From positions 42,189 to 106,188 of the forward strand of contig JBPCKA010000065.1 of the NCBI GenBank assembly GCA_051004735.1: a stretch of 64,000 nt of DNA, given 5' to 3'. Origin of the DNA: Euzebya sp051004735 (GTDB lineage Bacteria; Actinomycetota; Nitriliruptoria; Euzebyales; Euzebyaceae). Positions 56,002 through 64,000 of this stretch are shown one piece after another. Under the pieces are notes generated by a model. The model saw only the letters and a program-made list of their open reading frames with translations, did no database searches and was not told the DNA's origin. Within the stretch, counting starts at the first letter, position 1; each line of letters opens with the position of its first letter. Position numbers and translations under genes: made by a program.

Positions 56002-57107
56002 AACTGCAGGCTCTGCACCTCCACCGGGTCAACATCCCGCTGGTCAGTCCGTTCCGGACGTCATTTGGCACCCAGACCAGCCGCGACACCGTCCTTGTCA
56101 AGGCCGTGACCGATGAGGGTGAGGGGTGGGGCGAGATCGTCACCATGCCCTGGCCTTTGTACTCCTCGGAGAGCACTGATCTGGTCATCCCGCTAATCAC
56201 CGCTCACCTGGCACCCCGACTGTTCGCCCATGGCGACCTCGGTCCCCACGACGTATCCCGAGTCCTGGCACCGGTCCAGGGACATCGCATGTCAAAGGCC
56301 GGGGTCGAGGCGGCGCTCCTGGACGCACATCTACGGGTGATCGGCCAGTCCTTTGCAGCGTTCCTGGGTGCCTCCCGAACCACCATTCCCTGCGGAGTGT
56401 CGGTCGGGATACACGACACCATCCCCGCCCTGCTGGACCAGGTGGAGGGCTACCTGGAACAGGGCTATCAGCGGATCAAGCTGAAGATCGAACCGGGTTG
56501 GGACCTCGAACCGGTCAAGGCCGTCCGCGAGGCCTTCGGCGAGCAGGTCCCCTTGCAGGTCGACGCCAACTCCGCCTACCGGGCCGGCGACGTGGGCCTG
56601 CTGCGCCGGCTGGACGAGTTCGACCTGTTGCTGATCGAACAACCCTTTCCCGAGGAGATGATCCTGGCCCACGCCGACCTCGCACGCCAGATCACCACGC
56701 CGGTGTGCCTGGACGAGTCCGCCGTGTCGGCCCAGGTCGTCGCCGACGCGATCCGTCTGCGGGCCGTCGACATCGTCAACATCAAGCCGGGACGGGTTGG
56801 AGGGTATCTGCACGCCCGCGAGATCCACGACCTGTGTGTGGCCCACGGGGTGCCCGTATGGTGCGGCGGCATGGTGGAAACCGGTATCGGCCGCGCGGCC
56901 AACGCCGCATTGGCCGCGATGGACGGCTTCACCCTGGTCGGCGACAACTCGGGGTTCGATCGGTTCTATGCCACCGACATCGTCACCGACCCACGCCGAA
57001 TGATCCAAGGGCACCTAGAGGTACCGACACAGCCAGGGATGGGCTTTGAGGTGGATGCGGAGGCGGTGGAAGCGGTCTGCGTGCAGCAGGTGACGTTGAC
57101 CCCATGA
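55998..57107 (+). CDS. enolase-superfamily racemase (NSAR/OSBS, MenC-like)
   Basis: A muconate-lactonizing-enzyme subgroup protein of 369 residues. Catalytic features are complete: the Lys-x-Lys pair in 'YQRIKLKIEPGWD', metal ligands in 'VPLQVDANSAYRAGD' (Asp), 'DLLLIEQPFPEEM' (Glu) and 'TTPVCLDESAVSA' (Asp), and the second-side Lys in 'VDIVNIKPGRVGGY'. The N-terminal capping domain has the mobile loop 'PFRTSFGTQTSRDTVLVKAV'. It could be o-succinylbenzoate synthase or N-succinylamino acid racemase. The GNAT and M20 neighbours, and the absence of other menaquinone genes, favour the racemase. Confidence 0.88.
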   Translation: MKLQALHLHRVNIPLVSPFRTSFGTQTSRDTVLVKAVTDEGEGWGEIVTMPWPLYSSESTDLVIPLITAHLAPRLFAHGDLGPHDVSRVLAPVQGHRMSKAGVEAALLDAHLRVIGQSFAAFLGASRTTIPCGVSVGIHDTIPALLDQVEGYLEQGYQRIKLKIEPGWDLEPVKAVREAFGEQVPLQVDANSAYRAGDVGLLRRLDEFDLLLIEQPFPEEMILAHADLARQITTPVCLDESAVSAQVVADAIRLRAVDIVNIKPGRVGGYLHAREIHDLCVAHGVPVWCGGMVETGIGRAANAALAAMDGFTLVGDNSGFDRFYATDIVTDPRRMIQGHLEVPTQPGMGFEVDAEAVEAVCVQQVTLTP

Positions 57108-58204
57108 CCGAACTGGACTTCCTCACCGACCTGGGAGCACTTGTCGAGGTCGAGTCGAGCACCGCCGATGAGGCCGGCTGCGAGCGGGCCTTGGTGGTCC
57201 TAGGCACTCTGGTCCAACGACATGTCGGGCGGTCCGCGCAGATCGTTCGTGAGCAGGGGCGGCCCCATCTGTACCTACCGGCCGTCGGTACCGCCCGTGT
57301 CTTGCTGCTGGGTCACATCGACACGGTGTGGCCGACGGGCACCCTGGAGCATTGGCCCCTGGCCGTCCAGGGCGACAACGTCAGTGGGCCGGGTGTGTTC
57401 GACATGAAGGCCGGCCTGGTGATGGGGCTGTACGCCATGGCTCAGCTTGGGGGGCCGGCGGGGGTGGCGCTACTGGTGACCACTGATGAGGAAGTGGGAT
57501 CGGTCACCTCACAAGACCTGATCCAGCGAGTGGCACGCGACGCCGACGCCGTTTTGGTCTTGGAACCTGCGGGTCCTGGTGGGGCGGTCAAGAAGGGTCG
57601 CAAGGGAGTGGGCTCATTTGAGGTGGTGATCACCGGACGTGCCGCCCACGCGGGGTTGGAGCCTGAGAAGGGGATCAACGCCCTGGTGGAACTGTCCCAT
57701 CTGATTGGCCAGGTCCTGGCCCTGGCCAAACCCGGGCTGGGGACGACGGTGACACCCACCGTGGCCACGGCGGGTACCACCATGAACACCGTGCCTGCCC
57801 AGGCGCGCCTCTTGATCGATCTGCGGGCTGAGAACGTGCGGGAGATACAACGAGTTCACACCGGGTTGCACGCCTTGGCGCCGACCTTGCGCGGAGCGCG
57901 GATTCAGGTCATCGACAACGGCATGCGGCCGCCGCTGGAGGAAGCCATGTCGGCGACGCTTCTTGACCGCTACCGCGCGGTCGCCGCGCCGCTCGGTTCC
58001 ACTCTTCCCGAAGCAGTGACCGTGGGCGGCGGCTCAGACGGCAACTTCACCGCCGCGATGGGCATCCCCACCCTTGACGGTCTGGGCGCCGTGGGAGATG
58101 GGGCGCACGCCGCCGGCGAGCACATCCTGCTGGGTCCCACGTTGCAGGCAACCCGGCGGCTGACTGCCCTGCTGTCCAACCTGTTGGACTCACCACCCCC
58201 CTGA
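57104..58204 (+). CDS. M20-family peptidase/deacylase
   Basis: A dinuclear zinc hydrolase of the M20 (glutamate carboxypeptidase/ArgE/DapE) family. Metal ligands appear in 'VLLLGHIDTVWPTGT' (His-x-Asp), 'VSGPGVFDMKAGLVMGLYA' (Asp), 'LLVTTDEEVGSVTS' (catalytic Glu-Glu), 'AVLVLEPA' and, at the C-terminus, 'GAHAAGEHILLG'-like 'GDGAHAAGEHIL'. The dimerisation domain has 'GRAAHAGLEPEKGINALVEL'. The ATG overlaps the racemase stop. In this setting it would remove the succinyl (or acetyl) group from the L-amino acid. Confidence 0.88.
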   Translation: MTELDFLTDLGALVEVESSTADEAGCERALVVLGTLVQRHVGRSAQIVREQGRPHLYLPAVGTARVLLLGHIDTVWPTGTLEHWPLAVQGDNVSGPGVFDMKAGLVMGLYAMAQLGGPAGVALLVTTDEEVGSVTSQDLIQRVARDADAVLVLEPAGPGGAVKKGRKGVGSFEVVITGRAAHAGLEPEKGINALVELSHLIGQVLALAKPGLGTTVTPTVATAGTTMNTVPAQARLLIDLRAENVREIQRVHTGLHALAPTLRGARIQVIDNGMRPPLEEAMSATLLDRYRAVAAPLGSTLPEAVTVGGGSDGNFTAAMGIPTLDGLGAVGDGAHAAGEHILLGPTLQATRRLTALLSNLLDSPPP

Positions 58205-58254
58205 TGACCAACGGTCGATCTGTGGGCTGCACAGGTTCGGGCAGACTGGCCCGC

Positions 58255-58461
58255 ATGACCTCGACGTCCATCTCCGGCGACACGATCACGCTGGGCCAGT
58301 TCCTCAAGTTGGCCAACGTCATTGAGGCCGGCGGGGCTGCCAAGGCCCTGTTGGTGCAGGAGGAGGTCCAGGTCAACGGCGATATCGAGGTACGGCGGGG
58401 ACGAAAGCTCGTCCGGGGCGACGTCGTCGTGGTTGCGGGTGAGTCGTTCACCGTCTCCTGA
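58255..58461 (+). CDS. small S4-domain RNA-binding protein (YbcJ-like)
   Basis: A 68-residue stand-alone S4 domain: 'GDTITLGQFLKLANVIEAGG', 'AAKALLVQEEVQVNGDIEVR' and 'RGRKLVRGDVVVVAG', the YbcJ/YaaA-like pattern. The RNA target is unknown. The start is uncertain: ATG 58255 matches the family length, whereas ATG 58204 overlaps the M20 stop (TGATG) and would add 17 residues. It is cotranscribed with the GNAT-racemase-M20 genes, probably without a functional link. Confidence 0.8.
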   Translation: MTSTSISGDTITLGQFLKLANVIEAGGAAKALLVQEEVQVNGDIEVRRGRKLVRGDVVVVAGESFTVS

Positions 58462-58720
58462 GGAACGACTTGCAATCCGCTTGCAATCCACGACGCGCTG
58501 ATTTCGCATGGCGATGCACTGGTTTCGCACAGATTGAACAGGACGGTCTGTCACATGGCCCCACATACCGTATTTGCCCTGGTCATCGGACCGCACGTCG
58601 GGCCCAACGCACACATTGACCAGGACCAGGCGGAGCTGCGACGGACTCCCTGGTCAATCCGTGGCGTTTGGGCACTCGTGGGCCGCGAGCCGGGGCTTTG
58701 TCTCACCCCCGAACACCACT

Positions 58721-58882
58721 CTCCCCGAGGAGTTCCGACCCCTTCGGGTGCAGGAGTACCACCAGCTGATCCAGCTCGGCGTCTTTGAGGGCACCCGTGT
58801 CGAACTGGTCGGAGGAGTCCTGGTCGAGATGAGCCCTCAGGGTCCCGAGTGCACATTCGCGTGTTCCCGCGCCTCTAACTAA
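58721..58882 (+). pseudogene. Uma2-type endonuclease N-terminal remnant
   Basis: The frame reads 'LPEEFRPLRVQEYHQLIQLG' and 'VFEGTRVELVGGVLVEMSPQ', the start of a Uma2/PF05685 (restriction-endonuclease-like) protein, then stops at 58882 after about 50 codons. The nuclease core is missing. The 260 bases before it contain no gene, only short direct repeats (TTGCAATCC twice near 58470-58490). It ends against the gntR 3' end on the other strand. Confidence 0.55.
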
Positions 58883-59571
58883 CCCAGCGGCCGGGCGACG
58901 TGCTCGTTGAAGCGGTCCAACAGCATCCGCATGTGCTTGCAGCGGACCTCTGCCAACCGCCGTGCGTTTGATTCCTCAACGGCCAGCGCCGTGCTGTCGA
59001 TCTCCTCGGCCATCAGCTCGATCTCGGCGTCGATATCCATCTCGGGCAGGAACTGAAGCCAGACCCGTGCGGTCCGGTGGTACAGCTCGTCGTGGATTCG
59101 GCGCAGGGTCTCATTGGCAACCAGCTCAAGAATCACTTCGTGATACCGGTTGTACAGCTGTCCCAGCGCCCGCGGGTCACGCGAGACACGGATCGGTTCC
59201 AGCTCCGCGCGGATCCCCTGAAGCCGCGAGCTGACCCACGGGGGAGCTGGCAATCGCACGAAGTCGCCCATCAGCTCGGCGACCTTTAACCGCACCGCCC
59301 AGACATCGCGGATCTCCTTGCTATCGATGACCGCCACGGACGTACCGGCCCCGGGTCGCTGCACCACCAGCCGCTCGTGTTGCAGGCGGTCCAGGACCTG
59401 CCGGATTGGCGTCCGGCTGACGCCGTAGTCCGTCGCCAGTGATGTCTCGGTGAGGTGGGCACCGGGCTGGATGTCGAGCAGGCAGATCCGTTCACGGAGG
59501 TCTCGGTAGATCTGTTCGATCGTCGGTTTCGCCGTTGGCGAAGGATCCGAAGGCGTGTCGAGGATGGCCAT
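58879..59571 (-). CDS. GntR-family regulator, FadR/FCD type
   Basis: A 230-residue repressor/activator. The N-terminal winged helix has 'PTIEQIYRDLRERICLLDIQ' and 'YGVSRTPIRQVLDRLQHERL'. The C-terminal all-helical FCD domain has 'RLKVAELMGDFVRL', 'NRYHEVILELVANETLRRIH' and further His residues that often bind metal or ligand. The start at 59571 ('MAILDTPSDP') follows the domain boundary. It is divergent from ehuB and is the likely regulator of ectoine use. Other bacteria use EnuR, a MocR-type GntR protein, for this. Confidence 0.9.
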   Translation of the reverse strand: MAILDTPSDPSPTAKPTIEQIYRDLRERICLLDIQPGAHLTETSLATDYGVSRTPIRQVLDRLQHERLVVQRPGAGTSVAVIDSKEIRDVWAVRLKVAELMGDFVRLPAPPWVSSRLQGIRAELEPIRVSRDPRALGQLYNRYHEVILELVANETLRRIHDELYHRTARVWLQFLPEMDIDAEIELMAEEIDSTALAVEESNARRLAEVRCKHMRMLLDRFNEHVARPLG

Positions 59572-59683
59572 GATGGGCCCAACGGTACCCCACCCACGAT
59601 TGCATACAGCCTGGACACAGCTAGTGAACAGTTCTAGGGTCACCTTTGTACCCGACACCACAGGCAGACCACTGAGAGGCGAA
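59572..59683. promoter_or_regulatory. divergent gntR-ehuB promoter region
   Basis: 112 bases between the divergent starts. A possible ehuB promoter is TTGCAT (about 59602) with TAGTGA 16 bases later. An inverted pair GTGA/TCAC surrounds AACAGTTCTAGGG just downstream and could be a regulator site. GAGAGGCGAA precedes the ehuB ATG as its ribosome-binding site. Motif choices are by eye only. Confidence 0.4.
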
Positions 59684-60664
59684 ATGATGATCGGATTTCG
59701 AACCGACACGAGGTGGCTGAGAGCCTTTTCGGTACTGATCGGCTTGGCCCTGCTGGCCGCAGGCTGCGCCACCGACGACACCGATCCCGACACCGCGGCA
59801 GGTGACGCCGACCAGGCAACCGCGTCCGCAGACGATCCAACCGCGTCCGCAGACGATGGTCCTGTTGCCGAGAGTGACGCGCCGGCGGGCGAGGGGCTGC
59901 TGGGTGAATTGCAGGAATCCGGCTCGATCCGCATCGGCATTGCCAACGAGGTGCCCTACGGGTTTGAAGACGAGAACGGTGACGTCACGGGCGAGGCGCC
60001 AGAGGTGGCACGAGTGGTTCTTGAGGAGCTTGGGATCACCTCTGTCGAAGCAGTCATCGTGGACTTCGGTGCGCTGATCCCGGGTTTGCAGGCCGACCGC
60101 TTCGACATGATCGCCGCAGGCATGTTCATCAACGCCGAACGGGCGCAACAGATCATCTTCTCCGACCCCGACTACTGCGTGTCCAACTCCTTCGCGGTGG
60201 CTGACGGCAATCCGATGGACATCAGCGACTTCCAGTCAATCATCGACAGCGGGGCCAAGGTGGCGGTCCTGTCCGGCGCGGTGGATGAGGGCTACGCCGT
60301 GGACTCGGGGGTTCCCGAGGACCAGATTGACCGCTACTCAGACGTCAATGCCCAATACGACGCCCTGTCGGCAGGCCGGGTTGACGCGGTCAGCGGCACC
60401 TCGTTGACGGTGAACACCCAGACCGACACGCGGTCGGGCATGGAGGCCACCGAGTCCTTCTTCCCCGTCATCGACGGCGTCGAGCAGATCGGCTGCGGTG
60501 GCTTTGGCTTCAGCGACCAGGAACTGCGTGACGCGTTCAATGAGGTGCTCAAGGAACGGCAGGCCGACGGAACGGTGGAGGAGATTGTCACCAGCTTCGG
60601 CTTTAGTACCGCCGACGTCGAGACCGCCGCTGGTCTGACGGTCGCTGACCTGACCGGCGAGTAG
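59684..60664 (+). CDS. ehuB: ectoine/hydroxyectoine ABC transporter substrate-binding protein
   Basis: A solute-binding lipoprotein of the amino-acid (family 3) type. The lipobox is 'LIGLALLAAGC'. An acidic linker follows, with a 7-residue duplication TASADDP/TASADDG encoded by a perfect 20-base repeat (59817-59836 and 59838-59857). The binding domain has 'SGSIRIGIANEVPYGFEDEN', 'GALIPGLQADRFDMIAAGMF' and 'IFSDPDYCVSNSFAVADGNP'. The 'EVPYGF' and 'FSDPDY' regions fit EhuB. The start at 59684 is preceded by GAGAGG. The neighbours make ectoine the likely ligand. Confidence 0.87.
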   Translation: MMIGFRTDTRWLRAFSVLIGLALLAAGCATDDTDPDTAAGDADQATASADDPTASADDGPVAESDAPAGEGLLGELQESGSIRIGIANEVPYGFEDENGDVTGEAPEVARVVLEELGITSVEAVIVDFGALIPGLQADRFDMIAAGMFINAERAQQIIFSDPDYCVSNSFAVADGNPMDISDFQSIIDSGAKVAVLSGAVDEGYAVDSGVPEDQIDRYSDVNAQYDALSAGRVDAVSGTSLTVNTQTDTRSGMEATESFFPVIDGVEQIGCGGFGFSDQELRDAFNEVLKERQADGTVEEIVTSFGFSTADVETAAGLTVADLTGE

Positions 60665-60685
60665 TCCCCGCGGACAGGCACTGTA

Positions 60686-61408
60686 ATGGACACGCTGTTA
60701 CTCAACCCCTCCGCCTACCAGCGACTGCTGGAGGGGACCGTCGTGACGCTGCAGGTGCTGACCGGTGCCGTCGTGCTGGGGACGGTCTTGTCCTTCCTGT
60801 TCGGGATCGCGCGGCTGTCCACCCGCCGTTGGGTACGGGTGGCCGCGCTGGTCTACATCGAGTTCGCCCGCGGTGTCAGCGCGATCATCCTGCTGTTCTG
60901 GATGTTCTTCGCCTTCCCGATCCTGTTCGACCTGGACGGCTGGTCGGCGATGACGTCGGGGATCCTAGCGCTGGGCATCAACATGGGTGCCTATGGCGCA
61001 GAGATCGTTCGTGGCGCCGTTCAGGCCGTGCCCCGGGGGCAGTCAGAGGCGACGGTCGCACTGAACCTGACCCCCACACAACGGCTGCGCCACGTCATCA
61101 TCCCCCAGGCGATCCCCATCATCCTGCCTCCCTTCGGCAACCTGGTGATCGAAATTCTCAAGGGCACCGCACTGGTGTCGCTGATCACCCTGTCCGATCT
61201 GGCGTTTGAGGCGCAGAAGTTGCGGGTCAGCGCGATCGGTGAGGGCACCCCCGTGCTGTACCTCAACGTCCTGATCATGTACTTCATCCTGGCCCAACTG
61301 CTGATCCTTGCGTTCCGCTGGGCCGAGCGGCGGTCGGCGGCCAGTTTTGGCGAGGGCAAAGCGCCCAAGGTGTCTGACATGGCCAAGGCCACTGCAGTGC
61401 CGCGCTGA
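60686..61408 (+). CDS. ehuC: ectoine/hydroxyectoine ABC transporter permease EhuC
   Basis: A 240-residue polar amino-acid-type permease with about five membrane helices. 'LLEGTVVTLQVLTGAVVLGT' is the N-terminal signature, 'YIEFARGVSAIILLFWMFFA' the second helix pair, and the EAA loop is 'AVPRGQSEATVALNLTPTQR' with 'VIIPQAIPIILPPFGNLVIE'. The 'ARGVSAI' in place of the usual 'fRgtPll' is typical of EhuC. Its stop overlaps the ehuD start (TGATG). Confidence 0.88.
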   Translation: MDTLLLNPSAYQRLLEGTVVTLQVLTGAVVLGTVLSFLFGIARLSTRRWVRVAALVYIEFARGVSAIILLFWMFFAFPILFDLDGWSAMTSGILALGINMGAYGAEIVRGAVQAVPRGQSEATVALNLTPTQRLRHVIIPQAIPIILPPFGNLVIEILKGTALVSLITLSDLAFEAQKLRVSAIGEGTPVLYLNVLIMYFILAQLLILAFRWAERRSAASFGEGKAPKVSDMAKATAVPR

Positions 61409-62070
61409 TGGAGGGGTGGGACAGCGAGTTCGCACTGCAGATCCTGCCGGAGTTGTGGCGTGGCATGCTCAGCATCGTGAGGTCCACGCTGGGTGGCATC
61501 TCGATCGCCATGACCCTGGGGCTGGTCCTGGCCATCGCCCGTCGCTCCGAGATCAAACTGATCAGCTGGCCCGTTACGGCCTTCATCGAGTTCATCCGTT
61601 CAACACCGCTGCTGATCCAACTTTTCTTCATGTTCTTCGCGTTACCCAGCCTGGGGATCGTCATGTCCCCGGTGACCACCCTGGTCCTGGGTCTGGGTGT
61701 GCACTACGCCACCTACGCCTCCGAGGCCTACCGCGCGGGCATCGACGCGGTCGACAAGGGGCAGTGGGAAGCCACCGTCGCGCTGAACATGGCGCCGTGG
61801 ACCACCTGGACGCGGGTCATCCTGCCCCAGGCGATCCCCAAGGTCCTGCCAGCGCTCGGAAACTTCTTCGTCGCCATGTTCAAAGATGCCCCGCTGGGCT
61901 CGACCATCAGCGTGATCGGCGTGCTGTTCGTGGCCAACGCCATCGGGGCACGCACGTTCAACTTCGTTGAACCATTCACCGTGGCCGGCCTGCTGTTCTT
62001 GGCGGTCAGCGTGCCCGCATCCATGTTCGTTCGGTATCTGGAGAAACGATACGGCTATGAGTCAGCTTGA
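61408..62070 (+). CDS. ehuD: ectoine/hydroxyectoine ABC transporter permease EhuD
   Basis: The second permease, 220 residues. 'EFIRSTPLLIQLFFMFFALP' is the canonical 'eliRgtPllvQl' stretch, and the EAA loop is 'AVDKGQWEATVALNMAPWTT' with 'VILPQAIPKVLPALGNFFVA'. 'FKDAPLGSTISVIGVLF' follows. It forms the membrane heterodimer with EhuC. The 3' end overlaps the ehuA start by 14 bases. Confidence 0.88.
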   Translation: MEGWDSEFALQILPELWRGMLSIVRSTLGGISIAMTLGLVLAIARRSEIKLISWPVTAFIEFIRSTPLLIQLFFMFFALPSLGIVMSPVTTLVLGLGVHYATYASEAYRAGIDAVDKGQWEATVALNMAPWTTWTRVILPQAIPKVLPALGNFFVAMFKDAPLGSTISVIGVLFVANAIGARTFNFVEPFTVAGLLFLAVSVPASMFVRYLEKRYGYESA

Positions 62071-62863
62071 CCCCCCGACGCAGACCACCGCGCAGGCTGC
62101 CCCGGTCCGCATGCGCCAGGTCAGCCTGTCCTTTGGCGACAACCATGTCCTGCGCGAGTTGGACCTTGACGTCGCCGCCGGCGAGAAAGTCGTCATCATC
62201 GGCCCCAGCGGATCGGGCAAAACCACGATCCTCCGCGTCGTCATGACCCTCGAACGTCCCGATTCAGGGACCGTAGAGATCGACGGACAGCACCTGTACC
62301 ACGAACAGAAGTCAGATCAACTGATCCCCGCCGGCGAGAAACACATCCGGTCCGTCCGCTCCTCTGTCGGCATGGTGTTCCAGCACTTCAACCTGTTCCC
62401 CCACATGAGCGCGGTGGAAAACGTGATGCTTGCGCCCATGAAGGTGCTGGGGTTGTCCAAGGAAGAGGCACACGACCGTGCCCTGACCCTGCTGAAGTCC
62501 GTGGGCATGGGAGACAGACCCAACCAGCACCCCGGGTCCCTGTCCGGCGGGCAGAAGCAGCGCGTCGCCATCGCCCGGTCCCTGGCCTTGGAACCCAGGG
62601 TCATGCTGTTTGATGAGGTCACCTCGGCCCTGGACCCCGAACTGGTCGGCGAGGTGCTGGGCGTCCTGCGCGACCTGGCCCAGTCTGGCGCCATGACGAT
62701 GATGCTGGTGACCCACGAGATGGGCTTTGCCAGCGAGATGGCAGACCGCGTCCTGATGTTTGATCAGGGCAGCGTCATCGAGGACGGCCCGCCATCACAG
62801 GTCCTCAAAGCTCCGCAGCATCCCCGTACCCAGAGCTTCCTGAAGGCGGTCCTCAACCATTGA
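62057..62863 (+). CDS. ehuA: ectoine/hydroxyectoine ABC transporter ATP-binding protein EhuA
   Basis: The ATPase of the importer, 268 residues. Walker A 'VVIIGPSGSGKTTILRVVMT', Q-loop 'VGMVFQHFNLFPHMSAVENV', signature 'PGSLSGGQKQRVAIARSLAL', Walker B 'VMLFDEVTSALDPELVGEVL' and H-loop 'MLVTHEMGFASEMADRV' are complete. The start is ATG 62057. Its TGA overlaps the doeA start codon TTG (TTGA). Confidence 0.92.
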   Translation: MSQLDPPTQTTAQAAPVRMRQVSLSFGDNHVLRELDLDVAAGEKVVIIGPSGSGKTTILRVVMTLERPDSGTVEIDGQHLYHEQKSDQLIPAGEKHIRSVRSSVGMVFQHFNLFPHMSAVENVMLAPMKVLGLSKEEAHDRALTLLKSVGMGDRPNQHPGSLSGGQKQRVAIARSLALEPRVMLFDEVTSALDPELVGEVLGVLRDLAQSGAMTMMLVTHEMGFASEMADRVLMFDQGSVIEDGPPSQVLKAPQHPRTQSFLKAVLNH

Positions 62864-64000
62864 GCGCTGAGTCCGTCAAGGCCAACCCCGCCAAGGCCAA
62901 CCCCACCGTGACCGACCTGCCGTTCACCATCGAGGAGTACACCGACCGCCTGTCCAAGGTCCGAACGCAAATGGACGCTCAGGGTCTGACGGTGCTGATC
63001 GCCACCGATCCCTCAAACATGTCATGGCTGACCGGTTACGACGGCTGGTCCTTCTACACCCACCAGGCGGTCGTGGTCAGCCTGGAGAACCCACCCCTGT
63101 GGTGGGGACGGTCGCAGGACGCCAACGGCGCGAAACGGACCGTGCACATGGCCCACGACCACATCGTGGGCTATCCCGACAGCTACGTGCAGACCCGCGA
63201 GCGGCATCCCCACAGCCACCTGGCACAACTGCTGGTCGAACGTGGTTATGCCACCGCCCACGTCGGGGTGGAACTGGACAACTACTACTACTCCGCGGCA
63301 GCACACCAGCATCTGACCGCCGGCCTTCCCGGTGCGACGTTCAGCGACGCGACGGGACTGGTCAACTGGCAGCGCGGGATCAAGTCCGCCCAGGAGATCG
63401 CCTACATGCGGCGCGCGGCGCGCATCGTCGAACGGATGCACCGGGTGATCCGTGACCGTGTCAAGCCGGGCCTGCGCAAGAGCGCTCTGGTCGCAGAGAT
63501 CATGGCCACCGGAATCGATGGGATCGGTGGCCCCGACGGTTTCGGCGGCGATTACCCCGCCATCGTGCCGTTGCTGCCCAGCGGCACCGACGCCGCCGCC
63601 CCTCACCTGACCTGGGACGACCGGCCCTTCGAGTTGGGGACCGGCACATTCTTCGAGGTCGCCGGCTGCTACCGCCGCTACCACACCCCGCTGTCGCGCT
63701 CGGTCTACCTGGGAACCCCACCCCAGGCCCTGCGACGGGCTGAGGGGGCGCTGCTTGAGGGGTTGGAAGCGGGCCTCGAGGCTGCACGCGCCGGCAATCG
63801 GGCGTGCGACATCGCGGCCGCGCTGAACGTGCCCCTCAGTCGCGCGGGCATCGAGCGGGAGGCTCGCTGCGGGTACCCGATCGGGATCAGCTACCCACCC
63901 GACTGGGGCGAGAGGACCATCAGCCTCCGCACCAGCGACACCTCGATCCTGAAGCCCGGCATGACGTTTCACTTCATGCCGGGATTGTGGATGGATGACT
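62860..64000 (+). CDS. doeA: ectoine hydrolase (M24 peptidase family), cut by window end
   Basis: Opens the ectoine ring to N-acetyl-diaminobutyrate; also called EutD. The creatinase-like N-terminal domain has 'TDPSNMSWLTGYDGWSFYTH' and 'PPLWWGRSQDANGAKRTVHM', close to known DoeA sequences, then 'VGVELDNYYYSAAAHQHL'. The M24 domain follows ('RRAARIVERMHRVIRDRVKP', 'GGFGGDYPAIVPLLPSG'-like). At least 380 codons are present without a stop. The start is TTG 62860, coupled to ehuA, or GTG 62908. Between them lies a 9-residue KANPAKANP duplication. doeB and later genes should lie beyond the window. Confidence 0.9.
   Translation, partial: MSAESVKANPAKANPTVTDLPFTIEEYTDRLSKVRTQMDAQGLTVLIATDPSNMSWLTGYDGWSFYTHQAVVVSLENPPLWWGRSQDANGAKRTVHMAHDHIVGYPDSYVQTRERHPHSHLAQLLVERGYATAHVGVELDNYYYSAAAHQHLTAGLPGATFSDATGLVNWQRGIKSAQEIAYMRRAARIVERMHRVIRDRVKPGLRKSALVAEIMATGIDGIGGPDGFGGDYPAIVPLLPSGTDAAAPHLTWDDRPFELGTGTFFEVAGCYRRYHTPLSRSVYLGTPPQALRRAEGALLEGLEAGLEAARAGNRACDIAAALNVPLSRAGIEREARCGYPIGISYPPDWGERTISLRTSDTSILKPGMTFHFMPGLWMDD

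Overview
The window looks like a chromosomal segment of a high-GC, deep-branching member of the Actinomycetota. A class such as Nitriliruptoria/Euzebyales would fit, but that is inference. The evidence is the run of actinobacterial housekeeping genes on the minus strand (tilS-hpt-ftsH-folE-folP, folB-folK, DUF2520-panC, nadC-coaX, lysS, clpC, nucS, mutY, disA, carD, ispF, cysS, rlmB), plus NucS, CarD, an F420/Ddn-type small protein and cell-wall-binding-repeat-2 (CWB2) surface proteins. No rRNA, tRNA, CRISPR array or prophage was recognised.

1-37 kb is the conserved core. Most genes read on the minus strand, and many are coupled by ATGA or TGATG overlaps. Usual members radA, ispD, panD and lsr2 are not seen in their expected places. 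The PIN/TRAM gene next to ispF has lost its middle. Interruptions on the plus strand are a RibD-like reductase, a large secreted protein (beta-helix, CWB2 repeats, Cu/Zn-SOD-like domain, C-terminal anchor), an S4 protein and an EamA transporter. Unusual repeats lie between the surface-protein gene and clpC.

37-47.7 kb holds an ABC-2 exporter (two permeases and an ATPase), a second FolP-like protein, a LigB-like protein, and a minus-strand set of aminotransferase class V, PLP dehydratase, MarR regulator, MFS exporter and FAD oxidoreductase. An IS1380-type insertion sequence (about 47,781-49,423) sits just upstream of that set.

49.4-54.5 kb is a decayed stretch. It contains an acyl-CoA ligase cut at both ends, REP-like palindromes, a CWB2 fragment, the N-terminal arm of a seryl-tRNA synthetase carrying two compensating frameshifts, a frameshifted membrane protein, a lipoprotein with an internal amber codon and a Rieske-oxygenase remnant. 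Intact OsmC, Ddn-like, DUF4230 and VOC genes lie among them.

55-64 kb carries two metabolic modules. The first is a coupled cassette of GNAT, enolase-superfamily racemase (NSAR/OSBS type) and M20 hydrolase, plus an S4 protein. It matches the known logic for converting D- to L-amino acids through N-succinyl intermediates. The second is an ectoine-uptake and catabolism operon (ehuB-ehuC-ehuD-ehuA-doeA, the last cut by the window edge), divergent from a FadR-type GntR regulator. Together with the nhaA antiporter this suggests a saline or marine habitat.
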